Both the position numbers and the translations under genes were made by a program. This document shows, piece by piece, positions 10,179 through 32,624 of a stretch of DNA of 64,000 bases (its first letter is position 1; each line of letters begins with the position of its first letter). Source of the stretch: Phaeosaccion multiseriatum (lineage: Eukaryota > Ochrophyta, other classes); contig OZ218956.1 of the NCBI GenBank assembly GCA_965112735.1, forward strand, positions 3,844,001 to 3,908,000. Direction: 5' to 3'. A model generated the notes under the pieces. It saw only the letters and a list, made by a program, of their open reading frames with translations. It ran no database searches and had not been told where the DNA came from.

Positions 10179-13079
10179 ATGGAGCTGCTCCCTCTGGGTG
10201 GCTCTACGGAGTCATGGGAAGAGCTGGAAGAGCAGCGTGTGGATGCGGATATGGGTGAGTTAAAGTAGCGTTAAGAGTGCTGACAACCTCCTATGCCCAC
10301 GCGTTGCTCCTCTAGTGCCAGAGCCTTGTCTCTCTCCTTCCCTCTTTGACGCTCTCCTTGCTTCGTGTCTCGTGGCCGTAGAGCTGGACATAACGCAGGA
10401 GCAGCTGGAGCTCCTGCTGTATTGTCGAGGACTGGGGAAGGACGCAGCTGAGAAGCAGAACTCTGCAGAGGAGGCGGAGACCCTCCTCAGTCAACACCCC
10501 ACCACTCTCACCGGGACGACCCTCCACGGGCTGTCGTACTTGCAGTGGGCCATTGGGGATGAAAACCTGGAGGTGGCCAGGGTCTTGTTGGACCACGACG
10601 CCGGCAGCGCCGACTTCAGAGGCCCCGGAACGTGCCCCGCGCTCTGCATCGCCGCTTCGGGAGGACTGTTTGCCGCGTGCTCACTGCTTTTGGAGTACGG
10701 TGCAGACGTGAACATCTTGGACGATGCCAACCACACGCCGCTGCACTGCGCTGCGCTTAGAGATCACCCTGATGTGGTGCAGCTGCTACTCGCGAGCGGG
10801 GCCTCTGTGAGCGACCGTGGGGGGACTTTCGAGCGAACAGCGTTGCACTACTCCGCTGAGATGGGCAATGCTGAGATCACGAGGCTCCTGTTGGAGGGCG
10901 GAGCGGACGTGCATGCGCAGGACGGCGACAAGCAGAATCCTCTGCATCTTGCTGCTCATTTCGGGCCCTTGGAGGCCGTCAGACTCCTGTTGGCCAAGGG
11001 AGCGGCTGTGAACAATGCCTCCGATGCCAACAAATCCACACCGCTCCATTTCGCTGCTGAGCATGGGGACTCTGGGATTGTGGAGCTTCTTCTGGAGGCC
11101 GGAGCGGATGTACACACACTCGATGGAGCGGGTGTGAGTGCCCTTCAGTTTGCTGCTTGTAGCGGCGAGATTGACACGTTGAACCTTCTTGTTTCGGCTG
11201 GCGCAGATGTGAATGCCCCTGCTGCTGATGGGCGAACACCGCTGCTCCTTGCGGCCAGTCGGGGGCATCTCGAGCTGGTCAGAGTTCTGGTGGAGATGCA
11301 CGGCGCGAATATGGAGGCCAGAGGGGGTGAAGCTCAATTGGAAGCCACCCCAGTCTTGGTTGCTCTGGATCAGGGTCACGAGGAAATTGTGGAGTTGTTG
11401 CTGGACGCCGGAGCCAATCTTCACGTCAAGGACAAGGCAGGCGATTCTGCATTGCACTGTGCAGCCTTTGTCGGGCACTGTGGCATGGTGAGAAGTATCC
11501 GAGAGAGGGGAATAGACGTACATGTCCGTGGCTTCGAGAATCGGACTCCCCTCCATGCGGCATCGAGAGCCGGGCACAGCGACGTGATTCGCTTCTTGCT
11601 CGATGAAGGAGCGGATATCGAGGCCCAGGATGAAAGCATGTGCACACCGCTCTTCTACGCGGTGGTACAGGACGCCCCGGAGGCTGCCAAGCTCTTGCTT
11701 CAGCGCGGGGCCAACGTTCATGCCCGAAATGTTCATGGGGTGGAACCGCTGCTCGGCGCGGCGTATGCAGGGAGCAGTGTCGATATGGTCAGGCTCCTCC
11801 TCGACCATGGGGCGGATATCCGTGCCAAGACGCGGTCCGATCTAAACGTCCTCATGATGTTCACCAAGGGCATGGGGGAGAGGGGCACAGGGGACCAAGG
11901 AACAAACACCGCGGAGATGGTGGCGCTTTTGGTGGAGAGGGGAGCTGATGTTTTCGCGAGGCAGTGCCAGATCAAGTTCACGGCGTTGAATATGGCCGCT
12001 TCGAATGGACTCACACAGACTGCGGCCGCCCTTCTGCGCGGCGGAGCGGTGATTGATGCCAGTGATTTCAAGCGGAGGACTCCTCTCATGCACGCGGCTT
12101 TCAACAAGGATATGGACATGGTCACTCTCTTGCTGGAGCAAGGTGCGGATCCGAACTTGTGCGACGACTCGAACATGGGAGCGCTCGAGCGAGCCATTGG
12201 GGCGGGGTCACCAGTGTCGGGGGACACTCACACCACGGCTCACAATGAGGTTGCGGACGTCCTGGTGGCGTTCGGAGCTCGGCGCAGGTCGAAGCACGAC
12301 GGCCGCCTGCTGAAGAGCAATACGGACCGGATACTCGCCAGGAGTGCGGCGGAGGGTAGAATGGACGGTGTTTTCTATCTCCTCCAGAGGAGCGAGTGCG
12401 GCGAAGATTCGAAAATCGTCGCAGCTGCCGCGGAAGGGGCCGCCAGGGAAGGGCACTACGCCACGGAGGTGCTGCTGCGAGGTGAGCGTCTTCCTCGGTT
12501 AGCAAGCAGAGGCAGTGGGTTGCCTGGTCGGGCGCTTGATGTATGTGCCTTTTTCTTTTGTGAATGAATCGTGCATGCCCTCACGTCCCTGTCTGCTATC
12601 TCCCTTCCCTGCCCTTCAGGCGCACGAGCTCAGACAGGGCTGTGTCGGCTTCTTGCCGTGATGGGCTACTACGGCCTGCTGCACCCGCTGGCCACGCCTC
12701 CACCTCCTGCGCTCTCTGTCCCCGCTCCCTCCTCCTCTCTGCCTCCCTCCGCGGCTTCGCGACGCAAGCGGAAGAAGAAGAAACGGCCAGCGAGCTCTGG
12801 AGCGGCTGTGAAAGAAGCAGCAACAGAAGCGGTACCGGCAGCAGCGGCAACAGCAGGAGCCAGAGGAGGAGAAGGCGAAGGAGGAGGCGAAGGAGGAGAA
12901 GGAGCGACAATGCCACCAGCAGCAGCCGCAGCAGCAGCAACACCCGCAAGCACCTTTGGAGGAGGAGGAGGGGCACGAGCTCTGTCACCATCGCCGCCAA
13001 AGGAGTGGCCATCACGCGCAGAGACGCAACCCCAAGAGCCCTCGAGTGGGTCTCCGTGGGTATCCCAACAAGCTCCAGT

Positions 13080-13114
<35 letters not shown>

Positions 13115-14509
13115 CCGGTGGAGGAGGAGGAGGCGAAGGAGGAGGCGAAGGGGGTGGAGGAGGAGGCGACGCTGCAGCAACATCACCAGCGGCAGCCGCA
13201 GCAAGGGCGACACCCACACGCACCGAAGGTGGAGGAGGAGGAGAGGCATGAGCTCTGTCACCATCGCCGCCAAAGGAGTGCATCTCACCCGCGCAGCCGC
13301 CAAGTCGAGCGCCCTCGCATGCGTCTTTGAGTGGGTCTCCGTGGGTACCCCAAGAAGGGCCATCAGAGACGGACCTGTCTTCAGCAATGTCCGCGGTGAC
13401 CCTGTCACCCCCCCCTCCCTCCACGCGAGACGGTGCCTCCACCCTCTCCCTCACTAGCCGCCGCCAGGACTTCCAGCACCAAAAGCAGCCCCAGTCAATC
13501 GTCGACTGTGCCGTCAGTTTCGCCGCAACAGCTGTGTCCATCAATGCAGGCAGTGAGAGGAGGAGGAGCATTGGCCCTCGACGGGGGGCAGCAGCACGAG
13601 TACCGAGCAAGGTGGGAGGGTCGCGACGTGAGCGTGGTCGCCGTGCCTCTCAAAGCCGAGCTCCGGTCGGAGGAGGCGCTGCTACGGCTCGGTCGCAACA
13701 AGCACTTGGTGTCGCTGCTGGGGAAGATGCACGTGCGACGAGATGACCGTTGCGAGGGGAGCGAGGTGAGCGAAGGAGTGTACTTAGTGCATGAGCCGGC
13801 GCCGCACGGTTCGCTCTTGGCGGTGCTGCAGGAGATGGAGGAGAGAGACGAATGCGCCGCAGACGAGGTGCTGCTGGAGGTGGCGCTGCAGGTGCGGAAG
13901 GGCATGGAGCACTTGGCCAATGAGGGGCTGGTGCACGGCAGTCTCGCTGCACGGAGTGTACTCGTGTACGGCTGGGACGCAAACGACCCTGCGAAGGTGC
14001 TCGTCAAGGTCACGGGCTACTTCGCTTCCTCCCTACCTCGGTACGTGCGCTGGCTGTCCAAGGAGGCCCTCCAAAGGGACAAGTTGAGCGAGAAGTCCGA
14101 TGTGTGGGCGTTTGGGGTGATGCTGTGGGAGTTGTGGACATACGGGCTAAAGCCATTCTTGACCATCCTGGACGACGAGGTGGTGGTCGCGCGGGTGTGT
14201 GCGCAAGGCCTCCGTCTCAAGAGGCCGGAGGGCTGCCCGGAGGCCGTTTACTGCCAAGTGATGCAGCGCTGCTGGGCAGACAAGGCCGAACACCGCCCCA
14301 CCTTCTCTGAGCTGCGCAAGACCTTGCTCGCCATGCCCGCCCTGGCCTTGGAGGCGCTCGGGGGAAGGGACGACGAGGGAGTGGAGGAGAGCAAGGGGTC
14401 GGAGCCGGCGCCGCAGCAGTCGGTGGTACAGGAGCAGCTAGGGGCGGCACTCGGGGAGGGCGAGGGGGAGCGCAAGGGGCCGGAGCCGGTGCGCCGTGGC
14501 AGTTGGTGA
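10179..14509 (+). CDS. Ankyrin-repeat/pseudokinase protein, copy A, interrupted in the linker
   Basis: Exons 10179-10254, 10382-12481 and 12620-14509 join in phase. Exon 1 codes for an acidic 25-residue start (MELLPLGGSTESWEELEEQ). Exon 2 (700 codons) is a continuous array of about 15 ankyrin repeats (TPLHCAALRDHPDVVQLLL type), a protein-interaction scaffold. Exon 3 holds an Ala/Gly/Pro-rich linker and a kinase-like domain. Compared with intact copy B there are two lesions in exon 3. A CGA-to-TGA change gives a stop at 13249-13251, and the C run 13408-13415 has eight C where B has seven, shifting frame. Translation would therefore give ankyrin repeats plus part of the linker, with the kinase-like part orphaned in another frame from about 13433. 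Whether A is a pseudogene or makes a short ankyrin-only protein cannot be told from sequence. Confidence 0.8.
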
Positions 14510-14518
14510 TACACGAGT
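14499..14518 (+). repeat. Dispersed element GTTGGTGATACA, copy containing the stop codon of copy A
   Basis: Exact 12-mer at 14502-14513. The frame reads Ser-Trp-stop through it, so the TGA of the kinase-like gene (14507-14509) is supplied by the element. Confidence 0.8.
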
Positions 14519-14796
14519 AGGACTGCGTCCTCTTTATGCTATGCAAAGGTGTATATTAGAGCTTATGGGGGGGATGCATCTCGAGCCAGCCAGTGTGCTG
14601 CCGTTCACGAGAACCGTACCATACAATCATGGCCACAGGGCAGGTGCGCCACGTGCAGGGGGGTGGTGACCTCTGCTCGAGTCTTTATGCAGGGTGGGTA
14701 CGAGTGATTCATCATCAGCTTTCTCTACCTGCCACATATGAACACGGCTGACAGCGAAGGCTGCTTACTCACAGGCGCGGTGCTGATCACTGACTC

Positions 14797-15280
14797 AGGA
14801 GGAGCCAAGAAAGACGCTTATCAACGAAGAGATCGCGCACCCCACCCCGAATGCTTCCAACAAGTCCGTGCCACCGTCTGTTGTCTGACGGAGCAGAGAT
14901 GCCTGCTGCTCCCACAACTCCCCCGTGCCGACGCCTTCCCTTGTGGTTGTCAATCATACTATTAACCGTCTTGCACCGCTCTCTAGCTACCGCGGACCCT
15001 ATGGAGCTGCTCTTCCTGGACGGTCCTACGGAGTTGTGGGAAGCGCGGCGATTTGGTGCGGACAAGGGTGGTTAAAGCGAAGTGCCGACATCCCCCCTGA
15101 TCCGCACCACATGTTCCTCATGAGTGGGTGTGGGAGGGGAGGCTACATACTGCCCGAGCCTCCTCCTTCTCCTCCTCCTTTGCCGTGTAGCGTAGCGTAG
15201 CTGGGATAGATGCGCCATGCCCCTTGCTCCTTGACAGACGCCCTGCTACTTTTCTCGTGGCCGCAGAGCTCCACCACCCC
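14797..15280 (+). pseudogene. 5' fragment of a further ankyrin/pseudokinase copy
   Basis: 14800-14935 matches the 5' flank of copy A at 9985-10120. 15001-15075 matches exon 1 (MELLFLDGPTELWEARR against MELLPLGGSTESWEELE). The donor GTGAGT of A is degraded to GTGGTT here. 15225-15280 matches the end of intron 1 and the first bases of exon 2, after which similarity stops. Only the 5' end of the gene is present. Confidence 0.8.
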
Positions 15281-16162
15281 CCCCAAGGGCCCCACCCCAA
15301 AGCCAAAGTGGGGGGGGCTGTGCTTGCTGTGCTTTGCCCACCTCACATCTCAGGCTGCACACTTCAATCTGCAGCCCCCCTCCCCCCTCAGGGAAGAAGC
15401 GAGAGAGATGGAGTAAGTACCCCTCGAGATGGAGTAAGTACCCCTCGAGATGGAGTAAGTACCCCTCGTACCCCTCGCTGCTCTCCATCGTGCCCGACAG
15501 TCCCAGGCCTTGAGCAGCACCGGCGAGGCGAGTCAGAGGTGACGTCAGAGGTGACGTGGTACACACAGCACTCTCTTCCTCTTGTTGCCCTCCGTTTGCT
15601 CCTCTGTTTTCCCTCTGCTTGCTCCTCTGTTTTCCCTCTGCTTGCTCCTCTGTTCTTCAACGCTCACCTCCGAGGTGTTGCAGCAGAACCGCCACGGCTC
15701 TCTGACTGACGGTAGTGCTCTCTCTCTCACTCTCTATCACTCTCACTCTTGCACCTCCCACCCCTCTCGCTACCATCCCCCGCACCAGGGCAGTCCCCCC
15801 CACCTCAACAGAGCCGAGGATGTGCACAAGGAACAGGCACTCCATTCACAGCAAATCTCACTCCGCTGCTTCTGGTTGCTGCTGCTGCTATTGCTGCTGC
15901 TGCTTCTCTCTCCCTCTCTCTGCTGCTACGCTATCTCTCCTGGCGTTGTCGCATTTTCTTGTTGTACCTGCTGCTGTTGCTGCTTGGCCCTTTAGCGCCG
16001 ACGCCCAATTGTTGATGCCTACTTCGGCTCTGTGACGCACAACTTTCATCGTTGAGCCCCCTGGTCGCATTCGCTTCTGACCGCTGGCTGACGGGTTGGC
16101 GGTGCCGGCTCCGACTACGCATGCTTGACTTGCCCGAGGCTTTAACTGTAACTTCGTAAGCA
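15281..16162. other. Gene-poor stretch
   Basis: Holds the 21-bp repeat, a three-unit repeat built on TGCTCCTCTGTTTTCCCTC (about 15597-15657), a duplicated GAGGTGACGT near 15540 and CTG-rich sequence near 15880-15980. No ORF shows a domain I recognise. Confidence 0.5.
15408..15472 (+). repeat. 21-bp tandem repeat, three units
   Basis: Three copies of ATGGAGTAAGTACCCCTCGAG. Each unit contains GTAAGTA, a perfect 5' splice-site consensus. No gene was recognised around it. Confidence 0.9.
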
Positions 16163-17895
16163 TCACCTGCCCGCACCGTGACTGCTGCACAGATGCTTGG
16201 CCACCGCCACTCCCTTGGCCCCCACACTGAGCACCCCCAGAGCCTTGAGAGTCCTCAGCACTGCATCTCCGGTGTGGCCCGTGACTCTGCACCCCGCCTC
16301 GGCGAGCTCGTGCTTGCTCACTACCTGGGGCTTACTGTCCTGCTGCCCGTGCTGCTGGCGATCGACGGGGGGGGGGACAGAGCGCAGGCACGTCACGGCA
16401 CGTCCAGGTGGAGAGGCGGAGGATGGCAGTGGATGGAGCACAACATGGGGCATGTGCGGCGTATGAGGAGGGAGCCCTTCGCCTGCCCTTCGCCTGCCCT
16501 GGCGTGTGCCATCTGAAGTGTGCCTCTCAAGCCCGACTAAAAAGAAAGCTCCTCAAATGCCCCCCCCCCCGCGCCTGCCCCCAGCCCCCCAGCAAGGCAG
16601 CAGGGAGCAAGAGGCCTACCTACCCTTGTCCCTCTCCCTTTGCTCCCTCCCTCCCAGCGCCCCCTGTGCGCATATGAGAGCACCTCCGGCCCTGCCTGCC
16701 TTCCTGCTCGCCTGCCCCCCCCGTCAGTGTTCCCAAGCACCACCCCACCCACCTGCTGCTGCGTGGCGGCCATGTAGCGCCACACTTTCTGTGCGTCTTG
16801 CAGCCTGGCCTTCCCCCTCGTGGAGGCTGGCAGCTGAGCGAAGGCCGCCGCGTCTCTGCACAAACAAGACACAATGGGGCAACAAGGCAGCAATAGGGAT
16901 ACTTCACATCAGTATGTGTGCAGGCACTGCTCAGAGAAGAGAAGAGAGGAGAGGAGAGGCGGAGAGCACCTACACATGCCCCACCCCTTGAGGAAGCCAG
17001 CAAAGTGCCCCACCCACATGTGCATCGGCAGCCCAGCTTGGTGTGCGCTGCCGGTAGCAGAGTCGTCGTCTTGGCCAGCACCTCGCCCCCCTGCTTCAGT
17101 ATCACCAAGTGCTGCTGCTGCCATGGCCGCTGCGCTGCCCGAGTCTGGTACCTCGCTGTCGACCAGCAGCTGGGAGACAGACTTTGCCGTGGCCACCCAC
17201 TCTGTGTCTGCAGCGGTCATTGACAAAAGAAAGGACCGTGGGGAACAAGGGCATAAGGAGAGACTATCTCATCGAGCACTTCCACTTCGGAGATGGACCA
17301 CGAGCCAGGCAGAAAGAACCCCGATCCCATCATAAATGCCTCCTTCCACCCCTGGCTCAGCGCCTGTCCACGGGTGCGCACCTGGCTCTGTGCCAATCCG
17401 CCGGTACACAGAGAGAAGCCCCTTGTAGTTGGCCAGCAGCCCCTCGGCGAGCTGAGCCTTGGCGTCCTCCTTCTCGGCGCTGAGCCTGAGAAAGGCCTGG
17501 TGCAGCTCGGGCACCGCCTTCTGCAGCGAGCGGATCTGCGCAACCATCTTGTACACGTCGGGCACGTCTTTGGATCTGCAAGGGGTGAGAGGGGAGGAGG
17601 AGAGGAGGGGAAATGATAGGCTAAGACTCAGCAGAGAGAGGAGCCCACCTTGCTGGGAAAGTCCCCGCCCTCTTTGCGAGCTTTGCAGCGTTCCCAACCT
17701 CCCCGTGCCACCTGGGTGTGTGTTGACCCCCGCTCCCCCTCCAAAGATCTGCACCCCTCTCTGACACCCCCCTTATTCCTCAGCTGACCTCAGTGCGGCG
17801 CTTCCCAAGCGGGTTTCTAGCTGGTGTGCCGCGAACTGCAGATCATTAGATATGCGCTTGAAGCTCAGGTCGAGATCTGTGAAGAGGGCCTCCAT
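16163..17895 (-). CDS. SKA1-like spindle/kinetochore protein (about 275 aa)
   Basis: SKA1 with SKA2 and SKA3 couples kinetochores to microtubules. Exons inferred: 17789-17895, 17382-17575, about 16971-17207 (3' end uncertain), 16764-16855 and 16163-about 16366. The first two exons give an N-terminal coiled coil (MEALFTDLDLSFKRISNDLQ; then VAQIRSLQKAVPELHQAFLR). Exon 4 gives FAQLPASTRGKARLQDAQKV, comparable to the start of the SKA1 microtubule-binding domain (F..(I/V)P.YMK.RLT...). Exon 5 gives SKHELAEAG...DAVLRTLKALGVLSV, comparable to the winged-helix end (L...ILRHC.R). Order and total length fit SKA1 (255 aa in human), but identity is low and several conserved basic residues are absent, so this is a proposal rather than a firm call. 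The exon 3-4 junction also carries a variant of the dispersed GTTGGTGATAC element (17097-17120). Confidence 0.45.
16421..16438 (-). repeat. Intronic CATCCACTGCCATC motif
   Basis: Reads CTCCATCCACTGCCATCC in the transcript sense, about 55 nt before the predicted 3' splice site of the last SKA1-like exon. Confidence 0.6.
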
Positions 17896-18286
17896 TATGC
17901 TTGCCAAGGCTGAGAATCAATGCCGTAGCATGCAGATTTGAAGGTCAGTGTGGTTTTGAGCCGCTGCTTTGGACTGCTGCTATGGCCAAACGCCAAACGG
18001 GAAAGCCACATTGGTGTTGCCATTTGTTGGGTGGGGGTGAATCAACATACGTAGATGGCACTTTGTGTTCAATTTTATTTCCCCCCCCCCCGTTTTTTTC
18101 GAGAAGTACTTGTACTACTTTCTAAATTGCGAAAATGTTTTGGTGTAGTTAGTGTACAGATTGTGAATCTGGGCACGCGGTAGCAAAGCCCAAGCCGAAA
18201 GCCTCACGCTCACCTCGACAAGAGTGCTCTCGTTCTTGAGGTCAACTGCCATTAGTTGTCATCCTCGGCATAGGCCTCTCAGCCTC
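17896..18286. other. Gap between flippase stop and SKA1-like start
   Basis: About 390 bp, less GC-rich than its surroundings. It must hold the flippase 3' UTR and the SKA1-like promoter, both on the minus strand. No AATAAA close to the flippase stop and no further gene seen. Confidence 0.5.
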
Positions 18287-29909
<11,623 letters not shown>

Positions 29910-30156
29910 AGCTGGAGACTCACACACGACTGTCCAAAAGAGAGGAGGTGCCCAATTTCTGTAACGCCGCGTAAGTCAGGGAAAAACGAGGCGGAGGGTC
30001 CTTTTTGTGGTGAAGAAATCACCAACGACAGAGAGTGAGAGCCCGTGTTTGACTGAATTGTAGCGGGGTGGGCAAGGGGTCATGCGAGCGACTAGCTGGG
30101 GAGCTTGAGAGAGACAGAAACTTGATACTGATACAAAGAAAGGTCCTACCTGAGCA
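29910..30156. promoter_or_regulatory. Divergent promoter region, flippase / CaaX coiled-coil protein
   Basis: 247 bp between two start codons on opposite strands; it must contain both 5' UTRs and promoters. No TATA box stands out. Confidence 0.5.
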
Positions 30157-31404
30157 ATGACCCCGTCAAATCCGGTGGTAGCGTCTTCCCCACGGGCCTT
30201 AATCGACTTCGAGAAGAGCCAGGAGCTCAAAGCGCAGAAGGAAGCCCTCTCTGCGAAACAAGAGGTCATAGACCGAGAGAATGAGGTGAGTAGCGAGCTT
30301 CGAGTAGTATCAACACAATGGAAGGTATTCTGGAGGCTCTGGAAGGGAAAAAAACAAACAAACAAACAAAACAAAAAATGGATTGACCGAGAGGCTCTCG
30401 CCCTTGCTTGGATTCCTAGGCGTTTGCCAAGGCCGAGAGAGGCAGAGAAATCCTGGCTAAAGCCGAGGCTGATCGAGCGGCTGCAAAGGAGAAGGCGGAG
30501 GCGGAGAAAGAGGAGCAGCGAAAGCGACAGCTCGAAGAACAACAGAGCAATTTGACGAAGTTCGAAGCTGCCAAAGCGGAGGCGGAGACGCGGCGAATGG
30601 ACGAGCGACGCAAGAGTGAGCAGGAGCAGGAGCAGCTGGCCTTCGCTAAGCAGGAACAAGCCAAAGCCGTTATGGCGGAGGCGGAGAAAGTCAGGTTGAA
30701 GGAGGTAAGGAGAGAGGGGGGGGGTATTGATGGAGGGGTGGTCTCCGTCTACTGCTCCTTCTCTCTCTCCTAGCCCTAACCTTTATGCCGCCTGTGCCCG
30801 ACCCGAACAACGCACGCAGGAGGAGGAGGCTCGTCTGCAGGAGGAGAAGGAGAGAGAGGCGCAGCTCAAGAAGCAGGTGCGGATTGATTGGAGGTGGGGT
30901 GGGGTGGATCAGCTCCTCTGCGCACCCTCTGCAGCTCTGCAGCTCGAGGCATAAGGCTCAGCAATAGCCTCTGTAGGCTCTCTGTGTGTGTAGGCCCTGC
31001 AGCAACGCCGCACATGTGTCTGCCGTCCTCCAAAGCTCGAGGAACTTTTCCTCCCCCGCCTTTGGCGAGCACCGCCCTTGCCCTAAGCAGCAATGCCCCT
31101 CCACTGCCATCCCCCCTCTGTGTGTGCCCAGGGAGAGGCTATGGCCCGCTTCGAGGAGCAGCAGATGCTCAAGCGCCTCAGCCCCGAGGAGAGGGAGGCC
31201 TACCTCAAGGAGAAGGCTCGCAAGGAGGAGGCAGAGCGCTTGAAAGAAGAGGCAGAGGCAAAGCGCATCAAGGAGGAGGAGGAGGCCCTGCAGAGAGCCA
31301 GGCAGGCCGAGGAGAGCGCCAGGGAGGGCAAGGGGGTGAGAGGGGCGGAGGCGGTGGACAGCAAGGGCAGAGGGGCAGGGTGCCTCAACTGCGTCGTCAT
31401 GTAG
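30157..31404 (+). CDS. Charged coiled-coil protein with C-terminal CaaX prenylation motif
   Basis: Exons 30157-30285, 30420-30704, 30820-30876 and 31132-31404, all joined in phase 0, give 247 residues. Nearly the whole protein is a continuous Glu/Lys/Ala/Arg-rich helix (AKAEADRAAAKEKAEAEKEE; EAMARFEEQQMLKRLSPEER), predicted to form a long coiled coil. The C-terminus is GCLNCVVM-stop: CVVM fits a CaaX box, and Met in the last place favours farnesylation. A second Cys three residues upstream (CLNC) could be palmitoylated. So it is likely a membrane-tethered rod, perhaps a scaffold. I know no named family for it. It shares a 247-bp divergent promoter with the flippase gene, a suggestive but unproven link to membranes. 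Confidence 0.75.
31099..31113 (+). repeat. Intronic CCACTGCCATC motif
   Basis: Transcript-sense copy about 18-32 nt before the acceptor (AG at 31130-31131) of the last exon of the CaaX gene. Confidence 0.65.
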
Positions 31405-31507
31405 GCCATTCGGCTGCGTAGGTTGTGTAGGCTGCTGTATCACCAACTGGTGAAGACCATTCGGCTGTGTAGGCTGTGTAGGCTGCTGTGTCACTATCTG
31501 GTGTAGG
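31401..31507 (+). repeat. Tandem duplication of about 51 bp beginning at the CaaX-gene stop, with an element copy
   Basis: Two diverged units, each starting CCATTCGGCTG and ending in the dispersed element: exact TGTATCACCAAC at 31436-31447 in the first unit, degraded TGTGTCACTATC in the second. Confidence 0.75.
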
Positions 31508-31546
31508 TTGCGCGGCGTGTGGGCTGGCAGGGTCGGTCGGGGGATA

Positions 31547-31550
31547 TGTG

Positions 31551-31626
<76 letters not shown>
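31547..31626. repeat. (TG)n dinucleotide array
   Basis: About 38 TG units, in the 3' flank of the CaaX gene. Confidence 0.95.
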
Positions 31627-32624
31627 CGCTCGGTTAGCTCAGAGCAGAGAAGGGAGACGGGCGCACTGTGTTGGCTCAGAGCGCCCTGTCTTATCCTGTC
31701 TCTAGCGAATGTTCACCACACGATGTATTATGTCAATGGATTTGATCAGAAGCTGTTGTCGCGAAAAGGGGTGGTGAATCGAACAGAGCAGCAAAGTTGA
31801 ACAGCTTCGAAACGAAGCGAGACAGATGCCGTAGTTCGTACCCCCCCCCCCACCTCCCCCTCTACGGTCTCCCTCCAGAAGCGGTGCCGTCTCGAACGCC
31901 GTGCCCAGAGAGTCGCAGTGTGGCTCCTCTCGTGCGTCTACTCCACACGAGGGGAGTGCATCTAGAACCTCCCGCCCTCCTTCCCTCCGGAGCAGGACCT
32001 CCCTGCTTCCTTCAAGGCCCTTCCGGTGCGGTGTGGCGTGGAGCGGACCATGAGTAAAGGAGTCGGCTGCTGTCCCCCCTGGGTCCTCTCTCTCTCTTCC
32101 CACTGCTGCCGTCGGAGTGGGTTGGCAAAGGGGCCTGCGAGATGGCAACAGACGAAAAAAATGCTGCCTCTCCTCGGGCCCACCTGCCCACTCACGAATG
32201 AGCTTTACATTCCCGAGGCGATGCTCTCCCCTCTGCCGTCGCTCGGCAGGCACGGAAGAGGAAAGCGTAGCGATCAGTCTCCAGCTCACGCACGGCCGAG
32301 CGTCAGGCGGGGGGGGCGGCGGTATGAAGTAGTGGGGCTGCTCTTACTGGCGGAGATGAGCATGTCGATCATAGGCTCCTGAGGTCGAGGAGGCGATCAT
32401 CAATGTCCATAACCGCTCCAGCAGGAGTGCTCTTCAATGCAGCCGCCCTCCCAGGCCACGGCAGCGCTCGCCCCTCACGGCAGTCAGCGCCCTTCAAACA
32501 TTCGTTTCTTGCCATGTGACACAAGAAAGGGCCCTGCCGGAGCGAAGGGAGGACCTCTATCTAAGGCGGTTGGTTATTCAAAACCATTTGGCGTGCGTGA
32601 CCCGCACCCCATTGCCTCCCTCCC
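31627..32624. other. Convergent intergenic region
   Basis: About 1 kb between the 3' ends of the CaaX gene (+) and the dehydratase (-). A 195-codon minus-strand frame at 31702-32289 has no recognisable domain and unusual composition; I do not call it a gene. Confidence 0.5.

Larger units (their letters stand above)
9953..14600 (+). repeat. Left arm of a large inverted duplication
   Basis: Near-identical, in reverse orientation, to 50147-55091. The arm begins in the 5' flank (the stretch with GTTTGAGGTTCAGCTCG), spans the whole three-exon ankyrin/pseudokinase gene and ends about 90 bp past its stop. The arms differ in length mainly because the linker minisatellite has fewer units here. Confidence 0.92.

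Noticed and set aside
31702-32289. 195-codon minus-strand frame
   Set aside because: No recognisable domain, no splice context, composition unlike the neighbouring genes. Left as unannotated.
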